A stretch of DNA of 64,000 nucleotides from Haloterrigena turkmenica DSM 5511. GTDB lineage: Archaea > Halobacteriota > Halobacteria > Halobacteriales > Natrialbaceae. Shown one piece after another: positions 24,290-32,540 of this stretch. The notes below the pieces were generated by a model that was not told where the DNA came from, made no database searches, and was given only the letters and a program-made list of their open reading frames with translations. The stretch spans positions 1,674,001 to 1,738,000 of the forward strand of contig NC_013743.1 in the NCBI RefSeq assembly GCF_000025325.1, given 5' to 3'. The position numbers were made by a program, and so were the translations under genes. Position 1 is the first letter of the stretch, and every line of letters begins with the position of its first letter.

Positions 24290-25476
24290 GCGACACTGAC
24301 CCCACTGACACCGACACCACTCCCGACGACACCGAGACGACCGACGGTCGGCAGCCCGACGAGCAGCAGGGTGACCGACGGTCGACTGACGCCGCCACGA
24401 CTGCGAGTGACACCGATACGATCCTCGTCAGTTCGCTCGCGGAGAGCACCGGCAAGACGGCGATCACGCTGGCACTGGCCCGGCTCGCGGCCGAGGAAGG
24501 CGACAGCGTCGGCTACATGAAACCGAAGGGCACCCGACTCGAGAGCAACGTCGGAAAGACCCTGGACGAGGATCCGTTGCTCGCACGCGAACTGCTCGAC
24601 CTCGAGGCCGAGATGCACGATCTGGAGCCCGTCGTCTACTCGCCGACGTTCGTCGAGCAGGCGATCCGCGGCCGCGAGGACCCCGACGAGATCCGCGAGC
24701 GCGTGGTCGAGGCCTTCGAGACGCTCGCCGACGGCCGAGACCGCATGTTCGTCGAGGGCGGCGGCGAGTACGACGTCGGCGGTATCGTCGACCTCACCGA
24801 CGCCGACGTGGCGGAACTTCTGGACGCCCGCGTCGTCCTCGTGGCTTCCCACGAGGTTCCGGGCGATATCGACGACGTGCTCGCCGCGGTCGACGCCTTC
24901 GGCGACCGACTCGCCGGCGTCATCTACAACGACGTCGCGGACGCCGTCTACGATACGCTCGAGACCGACGTCGTCGCCGCGCTCGAGGAGCGCGGGATTC
25001 CGGTCTTCGGCGTGCTCCCTAGCGAGCGGACGCTCTCGGGGGTCACCGTCGGCGAACTGGCCGAAGAGCTCGGCGCCTCGATGCTCGTCGAAGACGGACG
25101 GGACGCCTACGTCGAGCGGTTCAGCGTCGGCGCGATGGGCGCCGACAGCGCCCTGCGCCACTTCCGCCGGACGAAAGACGCGGCCGTTATCACCGGCGGC
25201 GACCGCGCCGAGATCCACACCGCCGCGCTCGAGGCGCCGGGCGTGCGCTGTCTCATCCTGACCGGCGGCCACCGCCCGTCGGGCGCGATCATCGGTCAGG
25301 CCGCCGAGAAGGGGATGCCGATCCTCTCGGTGCAGACGGATACGCTGACGACCGTCGAACGCGCCGAGGACGTCGTCCGGAGCGGCCGCACGCGCGACGC
25401 GGAAACCGTCGACCGGATGGCGGAACTGCTGACCGACCACACGGCGGTCGACTCGATTCTGGACGGTTCTCGCTAG
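24286..25476 (+). CDS. P-loop/DRTGG-domain protein (phosphotransacetylase N-terminal-like)
   Basis: A 396-residue protein. After a disordered Asp/Thr-rich leader of about 45 residues, a BioD-like P-loop domain begins (TILVSSLAESTGKTAITLAL, with STGKT as the nucleotide loop). It continues with MFVEGGGEYDVGGIVDLTD. A DRTGG domain follows (IPVFGVLPSERTLSGVTVGE, then AVITGGDRAEIHTAALE and LILTGGHRPSG). This layout is that of the regulatory N-terminal part of large phosphotransacetylases, without the catalytic Pta domain. It overlaps the ADP-forming acyl-CoA ligase, so it probably regulates or assists that enzyme (inference). Confidence 0.85.
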   Translation: MSDTDPTDTDTTPDDTETTDGRQPDEQQGDRRSTDAATTASDTDTILVSSLAESTGKTAITLALARLAAEEGDSVGYMKPKGTRLESNVGKTLDEDPLLARELLDLEAEMHDLEPVVYSPTFVEQAIRGREDPDEIRERVVEAFETLADGRDRMFVEGGGEYDVGGIVDLTDADVAELLDARVVLVASHEVPGDIDDVLAAVDAFGDRLAGVIYNDVADAVYDTLETDVVAALEERGIPVFGVLPSERTLSGVTVGELAEELGASMLVEDGRDAYVERFSVGAMGADSALRHFRRTKDAAVITGGDRAEIHTAALEAPGVRCLILTGGHRPSGAIIGQAAEKGMPILSVQTDTLTTVERAEDVVRSGRTRDAETVDRMAELLTDHTAVDSILDGSR

Positions 25477-25905
25477 GGCCCTCGAGTCTCGGTTCGGCCG
25501 TCGATCACACCTGAACGGATCGTTTACGGCCGGCGTCGGGTCACCGAGAATTGACCCACCCGAATCGGGGAGGAGGTGCCGTCTCCGCTGTGGCGTCGTC
25601 CGGCATCAATTCGAGGAGAGTCCGATCGTTCTTGGCACCCTACTTACATGTGAGTGATACACAACCGATCCAAATCGTGTTGGGAAACCGCTTATCGCCC
25701 TGTAACGACATTCACTGGATACGGAACAGAAACCGATACCCTCTCACTCAGACTTCGCTGCCCAGTGGCGCCTGAATGGCAGAACACACTAATTCAGGAC
25801 CATACGTAACGATATCCCATTCGTTTTAATTAGATACATCCATAGTAACATTTTGGTCATGAGGGGCAAACAGAAGGTTTACGTATCCTTGGTTTTCTTC
25901 TGAGA
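25477..25905. other. AT-richer intergenic region before a regulator gene
   Basis: No convincing coding frame on either strand. The right-hand part (25800-25900) is markedly AT-rich (TTTTAATTAGATACATCC region) compared with the surroundings, as expected for a promoter of the winged-helix gene that follows. No hairpin or repeat stands out. Confidence 0.5.
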
Positions 25906-26541
25906 ATGTACGATATGATGCCCAAAACAGACCGCCGCTCCTCCACGGGCACGCCCTCCCACGACCCTCCGTCCGACGAACCCGAAGCACTCTCGCCGGA
26001 CGATATCTTTCACATTCTCCAGACGAACCGCAGACGAGACGCGATCTCGTATCTTCTGGACCGGGAGGGACCGGTCAAGATGAGTGACATCGCCGAGCAC
26101 GTATCGGCGAAGGAACACGAGACGACCGTCGCGGAGTTGACGTCGACCCAACGGCAGCGCGTGTACATCCCGCTCTATCAGTCCCACCTCCCGAAACTCG
26201 ATGAGAAGGGAGTCATCGACTACAACAAGCCCCGCGGTATCGTCCGGCCGACCGAACGCATCGAAGTGTTCCGACCGTATCTCGAGGCCGCCGAGTCGAA
26301 CGAGAGTCCGGATCAGCCGGACGCCGACGATGGACTCGTCGATCAGTTGTTCGATGGCACCCACGCGATGTTCGTCGGGGCGAGCGTCGGCCTGCTCGCG
26401 GCGTCCGTAAGCGGACTCCTCGTGATTCCCCAACTGACGCTCGTGGCCATCATCGGGCTCCTGTTCGTCCTGACGACGATCAAGACGAATCTAGTCGACT
26501 CCGCCGCGACGAAGCACACCGGCGACGGACGACTCTCGTAG
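25906..26541 (+). CDS. Winged-helix regulator with C-terminal membrane helices
   Basis: A 211-residue protein. Residues 28-110 form a winged-helix domain of the type common in haloarchaeal regulators: LSPDDIFHILQTNRRRDAIS, then GPVKMSDIAEHVSAKEHETT, then SHLPKLDEKGVIDYNKPRG. The C-terminal third carries two hydrophobic helices (AMFVGASVGLLAASVSGLLV and LTLVAIIGLLFVLTTI). It is therefore a membrane-tethered DNA-binding protein. Its targets are unknown; the lower-GC promoter region suggests transfer or strong promoter selection. No neighbour is coupled to it. Confidence 0.8.
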   Translation: MYDMMPKTDRRSSTGTPSHDPPSDEPEALSPDDIFHILQTNRRRDAISYLLDREGPVKMSDIAEHVSAKEHETTVAELTSTQRQRVYIPLYQSHLPKLDEKGVIDYNKPRGIVRPTERIEVFRPYLEAAESNESPDQPDADDGLVDQLFDGTHAMFVGASVGLLAASVSGLLVIPQLTLVAIIGLLFVLTTIKTNLVDSAATKHTGDGRLS

Positions 26542-26727
26542 TGACGAGCGCTCGAGCCGAACCGGTCCGATCGGCTCGTACACGAGTCGCGGACCACTCA
26601 CTCCGTTTTGCGCATCGATTCAGGAGTCGGTAGTATCGTGGTCGAAACCAGCTCTCGATTTCGTGCAGGGTCTCGACAGCGGAACGTCTGACCAAGAATT
26701 AAGAGTCCGCCCTGCATGAGGCCAGAC

Positions 26728-27021
26728 ATGGACGACACTCCCCAGGAAATCACTTCCCTCGTTGGACGCGAGGTCTATTCGAACAACGGCGTTTTCGTCG
26801 GCGAAGTCGAAGACCTGCGGCTGAACGTCGACGGACAGGCCATCACCGGACTCGCGCTCGGCAACCTCAACTCCGAACTGTTCACCGATGCCACCCGCAG
26901 CGGGCAGGGCGTCATCGTTCCCTACCGCTGGGTCCGCGCCGTCGGTGACGTGATCCTGATCAACGACGTCGTCGAACGCGTCCGCCAGCCCGACGAGGAA
27001 GAAGAAGAGCTGATCGCGTAG
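26728..27021 (+). CDS. PRC-barrel protein (CdpB-like)
   Basis: A 97-residue PRC-barrel protein: ITSLVGREVYSNNGVFVGEV, then DLRLNVDGQAITGLALG, IVPYRWVRAVGDVILI and an acidic tail. The size and the domain filling the whole chain resemble the CdpB proteins that, with SepF and CdpA, organise FtsZ-based division in haloarchaea; other single-domain PRC proteins exist, so the match is tentative. An AATTAAG box lies about 29 nt before the ATG at 26728, favouring it over the in-frame ATG at 26716. Confidence 0.75.
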   Translation: MDDTPQEITSLVGREVYSNNGVFVGEVEDLRLNVDGQAITGLALGNLNSELFTDATRSGQGVIVPYRWVRAVGDVILINDVVERVRQPDEEEEELIA

Positions 27022-27643
27022 GTTCGATTGGCACGCGGTTCGTCTCCGCTTCCGCAGTTCCCGTCCGCTGAGCGATTTGTCTCTCGGTTCGCGGTCGTTT
27101 TCGCGACGTCGACTCGCCGTCCCTGCGTGTCACTCGAGACGAGCAGCCGGTGTGCGGTGGCGCGCGCTGTCGATCGTCGAGTGATAGCGAGGGGCGATCG
27201 ATGAAACCGCGCGAGGTCGTTGTGAGTAGTGCGAGACCGCCGGTCTCGCCGACCATGTGAACGAACGCTTCTCGCCCGTGAACAGACGGCGGCAAAGCCG
27301 CCGTGAGCAGCAATCGGTTGGGGAGGTCGTGGCACTCCCCGTTGCCACGATAGTAGTGCACTTCTTTTCAGTACTACTCTCTTCAACAACACCGGTCCAT
27401 GCACCTGCGAGTGGAACATTGCGGACGGATCCACCATCCGCGAGCGAAGCGAGCGGTTACCCGCCGGAGCGGGGTGAAACCCCGCGGAGGCGGCCTTTTG
27501 GCATCAACGGGTTTTGCCGAGGGCATCGGCGAGCGTCAGAGACGCTCGCCTCAACCCCGGCAAAAGAGGTTGCTGTACTGAACGATCTGTCCAACTCTAT
27601 AGGAACCCGAAACACACCCGCTCGAACTCGAGAGAGCCGATCG
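27022..27643. other. Non-coding region dominated by hairpins
   Basis: About 620 bp between the PRC-barrel gene and the DHH phosphoesterase. No frame has haloarchaeal composition. From 27231 onward the sequence is a chain of inverted repeats described in the repeat entry. The stretch 27441-27455 (CGAGCGAAGCGAGCG) is a near-palindromic word common in such regions. Confidence 0.6.
27231..27572. repeat. Cluster of hairpins, several with three-base loops
   Basis: Perfect triloop hairpins lie at 27231-27249 (8-bp stem; same stem as 12969-12989), 27286-27304 (8 bp, loop AAA), 27469-27485 (7 bp, loop GAA, with outer CCGCC/GGCGG pairing) and 27528-27550 (10 bp, loop AGA). The last is nested in an outer stem of TTTTGCCG (27512-27519) and CGGCAAAA (27558-27565), extended by CAAC/GTTG. 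A further 8-bp stem with 8-base loop is at 27327-27350. Confidence 0.75.
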
Positions 27644-29098
27644 TCAGCTCCCGTTCGACCCCTCGCTGCTGCTGCCCTCGACGCCCATCGCGTCGAACAG
27701 CGTCCGTTTGACCGCCTCCTCGGTCAACTCGAGCAGCGTGTCGCGGGTGTCGTCGGAGATCTCGATCCCGGTGAAGATGCCGAGCGGGATCTCCGCGCTG
27801 GCCTGGGTCGAGTGGCCGGCCGTCTCGCCCATTTCGCCGTAGGCGTCCTCCAAGACCTTCCCGATGTTGATGCGGATGTCCTTTGATCGACCGGCGAGGA
27901 AGATGGTCTCGTCGGCGATGCCGAAGACGGCGGTGGTGGTGACGCCCTCGAGGTTCAGCAGGTGGCTGGCGGCCTGGGTCAGGGCCTCGCGGTCGCGGAC
28001 GAAGCCGGCGTTGGAGACGAGGTGGCTCCCCTGAACGTCGCGGTTGGTGATCGCCTCCGCGAGGACGTCGAGCGTTTCGGGGGACATCGACGGCGACTCC
28101 ACCTGCTCTAAGGTATCGTGGTTCGCGAACGGGTAGAGATAGGCGGCTGCGGTGAGGTCGGCGGGGGTCGTATCGCGTTTGAAATCCAGGGTTTCGGCGC
28201 GGATGCCGTAGAGGAGCGCCGTCGCAACCTCCTCGGAGACGTTCATGTCGAACTCCTGGATGTACTTCGTCATGATCGTCGACGTCGAGGACATGTTCGG
28301 GCGGATGTCGACGAACTTGGGTTCGAACTCCGCCTCCGGCTCGTGGTGGTCGATGACGACGTCGACGGGCAGATTCATCTCGCCGGCGGTCCCGTGGTCG
28401 ACCAGCGCGACGGTGTCGTAGACCGCGTGGTCCTCGATCTCGTCCCACTGGACCAGATCGATCCCCAGCAGGTTGACGAACGCTCGGTTCTCCTGGTGGC
28501 CGACGTCGCCCAGGTAGATGATGTCCGACTCGATGCCGAGGTGGCTCGCGATCGCCTGCAGGGCCGCCGCCGACGCGATCGAGTCCGGATCGGGGCTGTC
28601 CTGGGTGACGATCGCCAGCCGCGTCGAGGTCTCCTCTAACAGCTGGGCGAGTTTCCCCGCGTTGTACTCGAGTTCGCCCGACTCGAGGGCGCGCAGGGCG
28701 GACTCGGCGATCACCGAGGAGGGGTTGATGACGATGTCGGCGCCGAGTTCCTCGAGTTCGTCCCCGGAGACGGGGTCGCTCGCGCGGGCGACGACGAACT
28801 GGGTGTCGTCGACCGCGCGGATGTGTTCGACGGCGCGTTTGTTCGATTCGACGTCCGAGGCGAGGATGAGGACGACGTCCCGGTCGGCGACGAGGTCGGC
28901 GGCTTCTGGCTCGCGAATGTCGGCGGTGCGGGCGTCTAAGTCCTGGTCGCGCAGCGATTCGACGCGGCTCTCGTCGCGGTCGACGATGAGGACGTCCTTC
29001 CCCTGCTCGACGAGTTCCTCCGCGACCGCGTAACCGACGCTTCCACAGCCGAGAATCGCGTAGTCAGAGATCGACGAGATCGTAACCCCCGTACTCAT
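27644..29098 (-). CDS. DHH-family phosphoesterase with TrkA-N domain
   Basis: A 484-residue protein. The N-terminal Rossmann domain starts YAILGCGSVGYAVAEELVEQ around residue 13 and resembles TrkA-N/RCK NAD-binding domains. The DHH part follows: TQDSPDPDSIASAAALQAIA, then the DHG of ALVDHGTAGEM and the signature VVIDHHEPEAEFEPKFVDIR. The DHHA1-type end contains FGIADETIFLAGRSKDIRIN. Such RCK-DHH fusions are thought to hydrolyse cyclic dinucleotides or nano-RNA; substrate is unknown. The ATG at 29098 is preferred over a GTG at 29122. Confidence 0.87.
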   Translation of the reverse strand: MSTGVTISSISDYAILGCGSVGYAVAEELVEQGKDVLIVDRDESRVESLRDQDLDARTADIREPEAADLVADRDVVLILASDVESNKRAVEHIRAVDDTQFVVARASDPVSGDELEELGADIVINPSSVIAESALRALESGELEYNAGKLAQLLEETSTRLAIVTQDSPDPDSIASAAALQAIASHLGIESDIIYLGDVGHQENRAFVNLLGIDLVQWDEIEDHAVYDTVALVDHGTAGEMNLPVDVVIDHHEPEAEFEPKFVDIRPNMSSTSTIMTKYIQEFDMNVSEEVATALLYGIRAETLDFKRDTTPADLTAAAYLYPFANHDTLEQVESPSMSPETLDVLAEAITNRDVQGSHLVSNAGFVRDREALTQAASHLLNLEGVTTTAVFGIADETIFLAGRSKDIRINIGKVLEDAYGEMGETAGHSTQASAEIPLGIFTGIEISDDTRDTLLELTEEAVKRTLFDAMGVEGSSSEGSNGS

Positions 29099-29232
29099 TA
29101 CATCTGTGGTCGGAGCGACCACACTTAACGCTCCCGAAGATCCTTATTCTGCGTAGTCCCGGGAGAGAGCGGACTCGAGGACGGTGTCGTGGTGTGTGTC
29201 CGTCCGTACCACGACGCAATCCAAAGGAAACG

Positions 29233-29240
29233 TATTTTAA
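29233..29240 (+). promoter_or_regulatory. TATA box of the tRNA-Lys gene
   Basis: TATTTTAA is centred about 29 nt before the first tRNA base at 29266, the expected archaeal spacing. Confidence 0.6.
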
Positions 29241-29265
29241 CGGCCGACGAAAAGTCGTAGGTACA

Positions 29266-29339
29266 GGGCCGGTAGCTCAGTCCGGCAGAGCGTCTGACTC
29301 TTAATCAGACGGTCGCGTGTTCAAATCGCGCCCGGCCCG
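29266..29339 (+). tRNA. tRNA-Lys (anticodon CTT)
   Basis: A complete cloverleaf. The acceptor arm GGGCCGG pairs with CCGGCCC. The D-arm is GCTC/GAGC, the anticodon arm TCTGA/TCAGA encloses loop CTCTTAA (anticodon CTT, reading AAG), and the T-arm GCGTG/CGCGC encloses TTCAAAT. The discriminator is G and no CCA is encoded. No intron. A TATA box lies at 29233-29240. Its 3' 19 bases are repeated downstream at 29438-29456. Confidence 0.95.
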
Positions 29340-29400
29340 CTTCTCGCCGCGAGCAAATCCGTGAGCGACAGGTAACGGACCCGAAGCGATTTGAAGTAGA

Positions 29401-29432
29401 CCAGAAAGGCGCAGCGGAGCGAGCATTTCTGG
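29401..29432. repeat. Hairpin between tRNA-Lys and its 3'-end duplicate
   Basis: The arms CCAGAAA and TTTCTGG enclose a GC-rich loop. It lies in the short spacer separating tRNA-Lys from the duplicated tRNA tail. Confidence 0.5.
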
Positions 29433-29437
29433 GCGTA

Positions 29438-29456
29438 GTTCAAATCGCGCCCGGCC
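29438..29456 (+). repeat. Duplicate of the tRNA-Lys 3' end (candidate attachment site)
   Basis: GTTCAAATCGCGCCCGGCC is identical to tRNA positions 29319-29337, 119 bp downstream and in the same orientation. A duplicated tRNA 3' end is the usual footprint of a tyrosine integrase that targets tRNA genes. Only about 100 bp remain between the copies, with no integrase, so this would be a scar rather than an element. Confidence 0.6.
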
Positions 29457-29561
29457 TGCACCGTCCCAGTTCCTAACTCGCCTTGAATACGCAGCGCTAC
29501 TGTCAATTATATTGAGTAGTGGACCCCTCATTTAAGAGTCCTCGAGTGAACAGTTCGACAC

Positions 29562-30533
29562 ATGTCAGCCATACAAGTGGATGGTCTGACCAAGCGCTTC
29601 GGCGACGAGATCGCCCTCGAGGGGCTCGATCTCGCCGTCGAGCGGGGTGAGGTGTTCGGCTTTCTCGGCCCGAACGGCGCGGGGAAGTCGACGACGATCA
29701 ACCTGCTGCTCGACTTTATGCGCCCGACCGCCGGCAGCGCGTCCGTATTGGGGATGGACACGCGAACCGAGACCGAGGCGATCCGCGCCCGGACCGGCGT
29801 CCTCGCGGAGGGGATCGACCTCTACGGGCGGCTGACCGGCCGGCGCCACCTCGAGCTCGCCCTCGAGTGGGCCGACGGAAAGGAGACCCCCAAAGAACTG
29901 CTCGAGCGCGTCGGGCTGTCGGTCGCGGACGCCGACCGGAGCGTCGACGAGTACTCAACGGGGATGAAACAGCGTCTCGCGCTCGCGATGGCGCTGGCCG
30001 GCGATCCGGACCTGCTCGTGCTCGACGAACCTTCGGCCGGGCTCGACCCCAACGGCATCCGGACCATGCGCGAACTCGTCCGCGCGGAAGCGGCGTCGGG
30101 GACGACCGTCTTCTTCTCGAGTCACGACCTCGGACAGGTCGAGGCCGTCTGCGACCGCGTCGCGATCCTCAACGACGGCGAACTCATCACGGTCGACACC
30201 GTCGACGGGCTCCGGGAGGCCATCGGGGCGCGCTCGGAGCTGTACCTCCGCCTCGCCGACGAGCCCGGTGCGGACCTCTCGGCGATCGACGGGATCGCTG
30301 ACGCCGAGTACGAGGACGGCCGGCTCGTGGTGACCTGTGCGGATCCGCGCGCGAAGGCCCGCGCCATCGGGCGGCTCCTCGACGCGGGCGTCGAAGTGCT
30401 CGACGTCGACGCGTCGTCGGTCGCCCTCGAGGACGTGTTCGCGGCCTACACCGACGACGAGGTGGATATCGTCCGCGAGGAAGAGACCGCAGCCGACGAT
30501 AGCCGCGGCCGCCTCTCGGGGGTGCTGGGATGA
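29562..30533 (+). CDS. ABC transporter ATP-binding protein
   Basis: A 323-residue ABC-2 type ATPase. Walker A is GPNGAGKSTTINLLLDFMRP near residue 38, the signature is DEYSTGMKQRLALAMAL near residue 128, and Walker B is LLVLDEPSAGLDPNGIRTMR. A C-terminal regulatory extension of about 90 residues includes LDVDASSVALEDVFAAYT, as in drug/antibiotic or copper (NosF/CcmA-like) exporters. It overlaps the following permease gene by ATGA and together they form a two-gene exporter of unknown substrate. Confidence 0.9.
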   Translation: MSAIQVDGLTKRFGDEIALEGLDLAVERGEVFGFLGPNGAGKSTTINLLLDFMRPTAGSASVLGMDTRTETEAIRARTGVLAEGIDLYGRLTGRRHLELALEWADGKETPKELLERVGLSVADADRSVDEYSTGMKQRLALAMALAGDPDLLVLDEPSAGLDPNGIRTMRELVRAEAASGTTVFFSSHDLGQVEAVCDRVAILNDGELITVDTVDGLREAIGARSELYLRLADEPGADLSAIDGIADAEYEDGRLVVTCADPRAKARAIGRLLDAGVEVLDVDASSVALEDVFAAYTDDEVDIVREEETAADDSRGRLSGVLG

Positions 30534-31426
30534 CCGTCACGTGGCGGGACGTCGCGCGCAAGGACTTCGAGGACGTCGTCCGGTCGAAGCTGCTGTGGGC
30601 GATCACCGGCGGTTTCGTCGGCCTCCTCGCGTTCTTCCTGCTCGTCGGCTACGTCTCCGGTAATACGGACGAGGCCTCGATGAGCGACCTGTTGGCCGTG
30701 ATGGGGCAGTTCGTGATCTTCTTTATCCCCCTGATCGCGCTGATCGCGGGCTACATGGCGATCGTCGGAGAGCGTCGGTCCGGGAGCCTGCGCGTCCTCC
30801 TGAGTTATCCGTTCTCGCGGGCGGACGTGGTCACCGGCAAGGTCGTCGGACGCAGCGTCGTCGTCGCGGCGACGATCCTGGTCGGATTCCTCGTGGTGAC
30901 CGCTCTCGGCGTGCCGCTGGCCGACGAATTCTCGGCCGTGGAACTCGCGCAGGTCACCGGACTGACGATCGGACTCGGCGTGACGTTCACGGCGCTCGCC
31001 GTCGGTATTTCCGCAGCCACGTCCTCCCGGGGAACCGCCCTCGCGTGGGCCGTCGGCGTCTTCATCCTCCTGCTGGTGATGTGGGAGGCCGTCGCCGTCG
31101 GGATCTACTACCTCGTCGCCGGCGCCCGTCCGGGCCTCGAGGTAGAGGCGTGGTACTTCGCGCTCTACCAGGCGAACCCCCTCGAGGCCTACCGGTTCGC
31201 CGTCGATCAGGTGACGGGCAACTACGTCTGGCCGATGGTCCAGCTGGGCCTCGAGGACGTGTCGTTCGCCGAGGCCGGCGCGGCGGACCTCCGCGTCGAA
31301 TCGCGCGTCGACGGCGATCTGCCCGTCTACCTCCGGCCGTGGACCGCCGCGCTGGTATTCGTCGGCTGGATCGCGGTTCCCCTGGCGATCGGCTACCGGC
31401 GGTTCGACGCGGCGGACCTCGAGTGA
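30530..31426 (+). CDS. ABC-2 type transporter permease
   Basis: A 298-residue permease with about six hydrophobic helices. It starts MTVTWRDVARKDFEDVVRSK, the amphipathic start of ABC-2/NosY-like permeases, and has the cytoplasmic segment GERRSGSLRVLLSYPFSRAD around residues 81-100, characteristic of the family. The long extracytoplasmic loop EVEWYFALYQ-like region lies near residue 200. Coupled by overlap to the ATPase upstream. The cargo is not predictable. Confidence 0.88.
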   Translation: MTVTWRDVARKDFEDVVRSKLLWAITGGFVGLLAFFLLVGYVSGNTDEASMSDLLAVMGQFVIFFIPLIALIAGYMAIVGERRSGSLRVLLSYPFSRADVVTGKVVGRSVVVAATILVGFLVVTALGVPLADEFSAVELAQVTGLTIGLGVTFTALAVGISAATSSRGTALAWAVGVFILLLVMWEAVAVGIYYLVAGARPGLEVEAWYFALYQANPLEAYRFAVDQVTGNYVWPMVQLGLEDVSFAEAGAADLRVESRVDGDLPVYLRPWTAALVFVGWIAVPLAIGYRRFDAADLE

Positions 31427-31470
31427 CCGACGATCGAAACGGCTTAGTCCGGTTCGTCGGACGCTCGGAT

Positions 31471-32462
31471 ATGAACGCTGACGGGCTCGATCCACAGGCG
31501 AAGGCGGCCCTCGAGCGTCAGGGGCGACTCCCCTTGCCGCACAATCGCTACGGTCTGAAACTCCTCCGGCTTCTCACCGGCCCGATGATGCGGCTCCGGA
31601 ACCGAAACGGTCCGAATGTCGGGCGAACGATCGACCGAACGATCCCCGGTCCTGCGGGCGATCTCGACGCCCGCCTCTACCTCCCGGCCGCGTCCGGACC
31701 GTACCCGACGATCGTCTTCTTCCACGGCGTCCACGAGAGCGGAGCTCTCGTGCGGTCCATCAGAACTCTTCGATTTCTGAGGAGGGCGGATTCGTGCTGG
31801 GGAGTATCGAGACGCACGACTGGCTCTGCCGACACCTGACTCGAGAGAGCGGCTGCGCCGTCCTTTCGGTCGACTACCGTCTCGCCCCCGAACACCCCTT
31901 CCCCGCGGCGGTCGAAGACGCCGTCGCCGCCGTCGAGTGGGCCGCCGCACATCCCGACGCAGTCGCCGGGGACGGGCAGGTCGCGGTCGCGGGCGATTCC
32001 GCCGGCGGGACGCTCGCCGCCGTCGCCGCGCTCATGGTTGCCGAGCGCGACAGCCCCGAGATCGACTATCAGACGCTTCTCTACCCGGCCGTCGGTATCG
32101 ACGCGGACCAGCCGTCCGTCAAGGAGCACGCCGGCATCGTCCTCAACGAGGACGACATGGAGTGGTTCAACGAGTGCTACTACCGGACCGAGATCCACAG
32201 GCGAAACCCATACGCCGATCCGACGAACACCTGCGACGTCTCCGGAGTCGCCCCGGCGACGATCGTCACCGCCGGCTTCGATCCGCTTCGCGACGGCGGG
32301 AAGGCCTACGCCGAACAGCTCGTCCGCGACGGCGTCCCCACGCGCTACGAGAATTATACGGACATGCCACACGGCTTCATGACCCTCCGCGACGTCGACC
32401 GCGCTCGCGACGCGATCGCGGCCGTCGCTGACGATCTCGCCGACGCACTTGGGGGCGACTGA
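31471..32462 (+). pseudogene. Alpha/beta-hydrolase (esterase/lipase) gene broken by a 56-bp insertion
   Basis: The two parts together match a hormone-sensitive-lipase-type esterase of about 310 residues. The N-terminal part (from ATG 31471) reaches LPAASGPYPTIVFFHG. It is then interrupted inside the oxyanion-hole HGGGF motif, and the downstream frame resumes with GFVLGSIETHDWL, VLSVDYRLAPEHPFPAAVED, the nucleophile elbow VAVAGDSAGGTLAA and the catalytic His of MPHGFMTL. Bases 31729-31784 are extra; removing them restores an uninterrupted frame with HGGGF. The insertion (56 = 3n+2) shifts the frame, so the enzyme is probably not made. The GTG at 31794 could start a truncated product lacking the oxyanion hole. 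Confidence 0.85.
31729..31784. mobile_element. 56-bp double-hairpin insertion in the esterase gene
   Basis: The inserted segment contains two consecutive 21-base hairpins of 9-3-9 form. The first at 31732-31752 is perfect (arm CACGAGAGC, loop GGA). The second at 31760-31780 has one mismatch (arm TCAGAACTC, loop TTC). They are separated by CGGTCCA. Removing 56 bp restores the HGGGF-coding frame, which defines the insert length; edges could shift by a base or two because of the G/GC repetition. It belongs to the same structural class as the hairpins at 12922-13024 and 27231-27572. Confidence 0.7.
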
Positions 32463-32540
32463 CCGCACGATTGCACGGTCGAAGTGCGGTCGACTTGCGC
32501 CGGCGAGGAACCGCCCACAACGAGCGAACCGACCGGTTCG

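Noticed and set aside
29438-29456. Second tRNA-Lys gene
   Set aside because: Only the T-arm half and 3' acceptor strand are present.
31794-32462. Intact esterase starting at GTG 31794
   Set aside because: It lacks the HGGGF oxyanion region and the N-terminal cap present just upstream; it is better explained as the 3' part of a broken gene.
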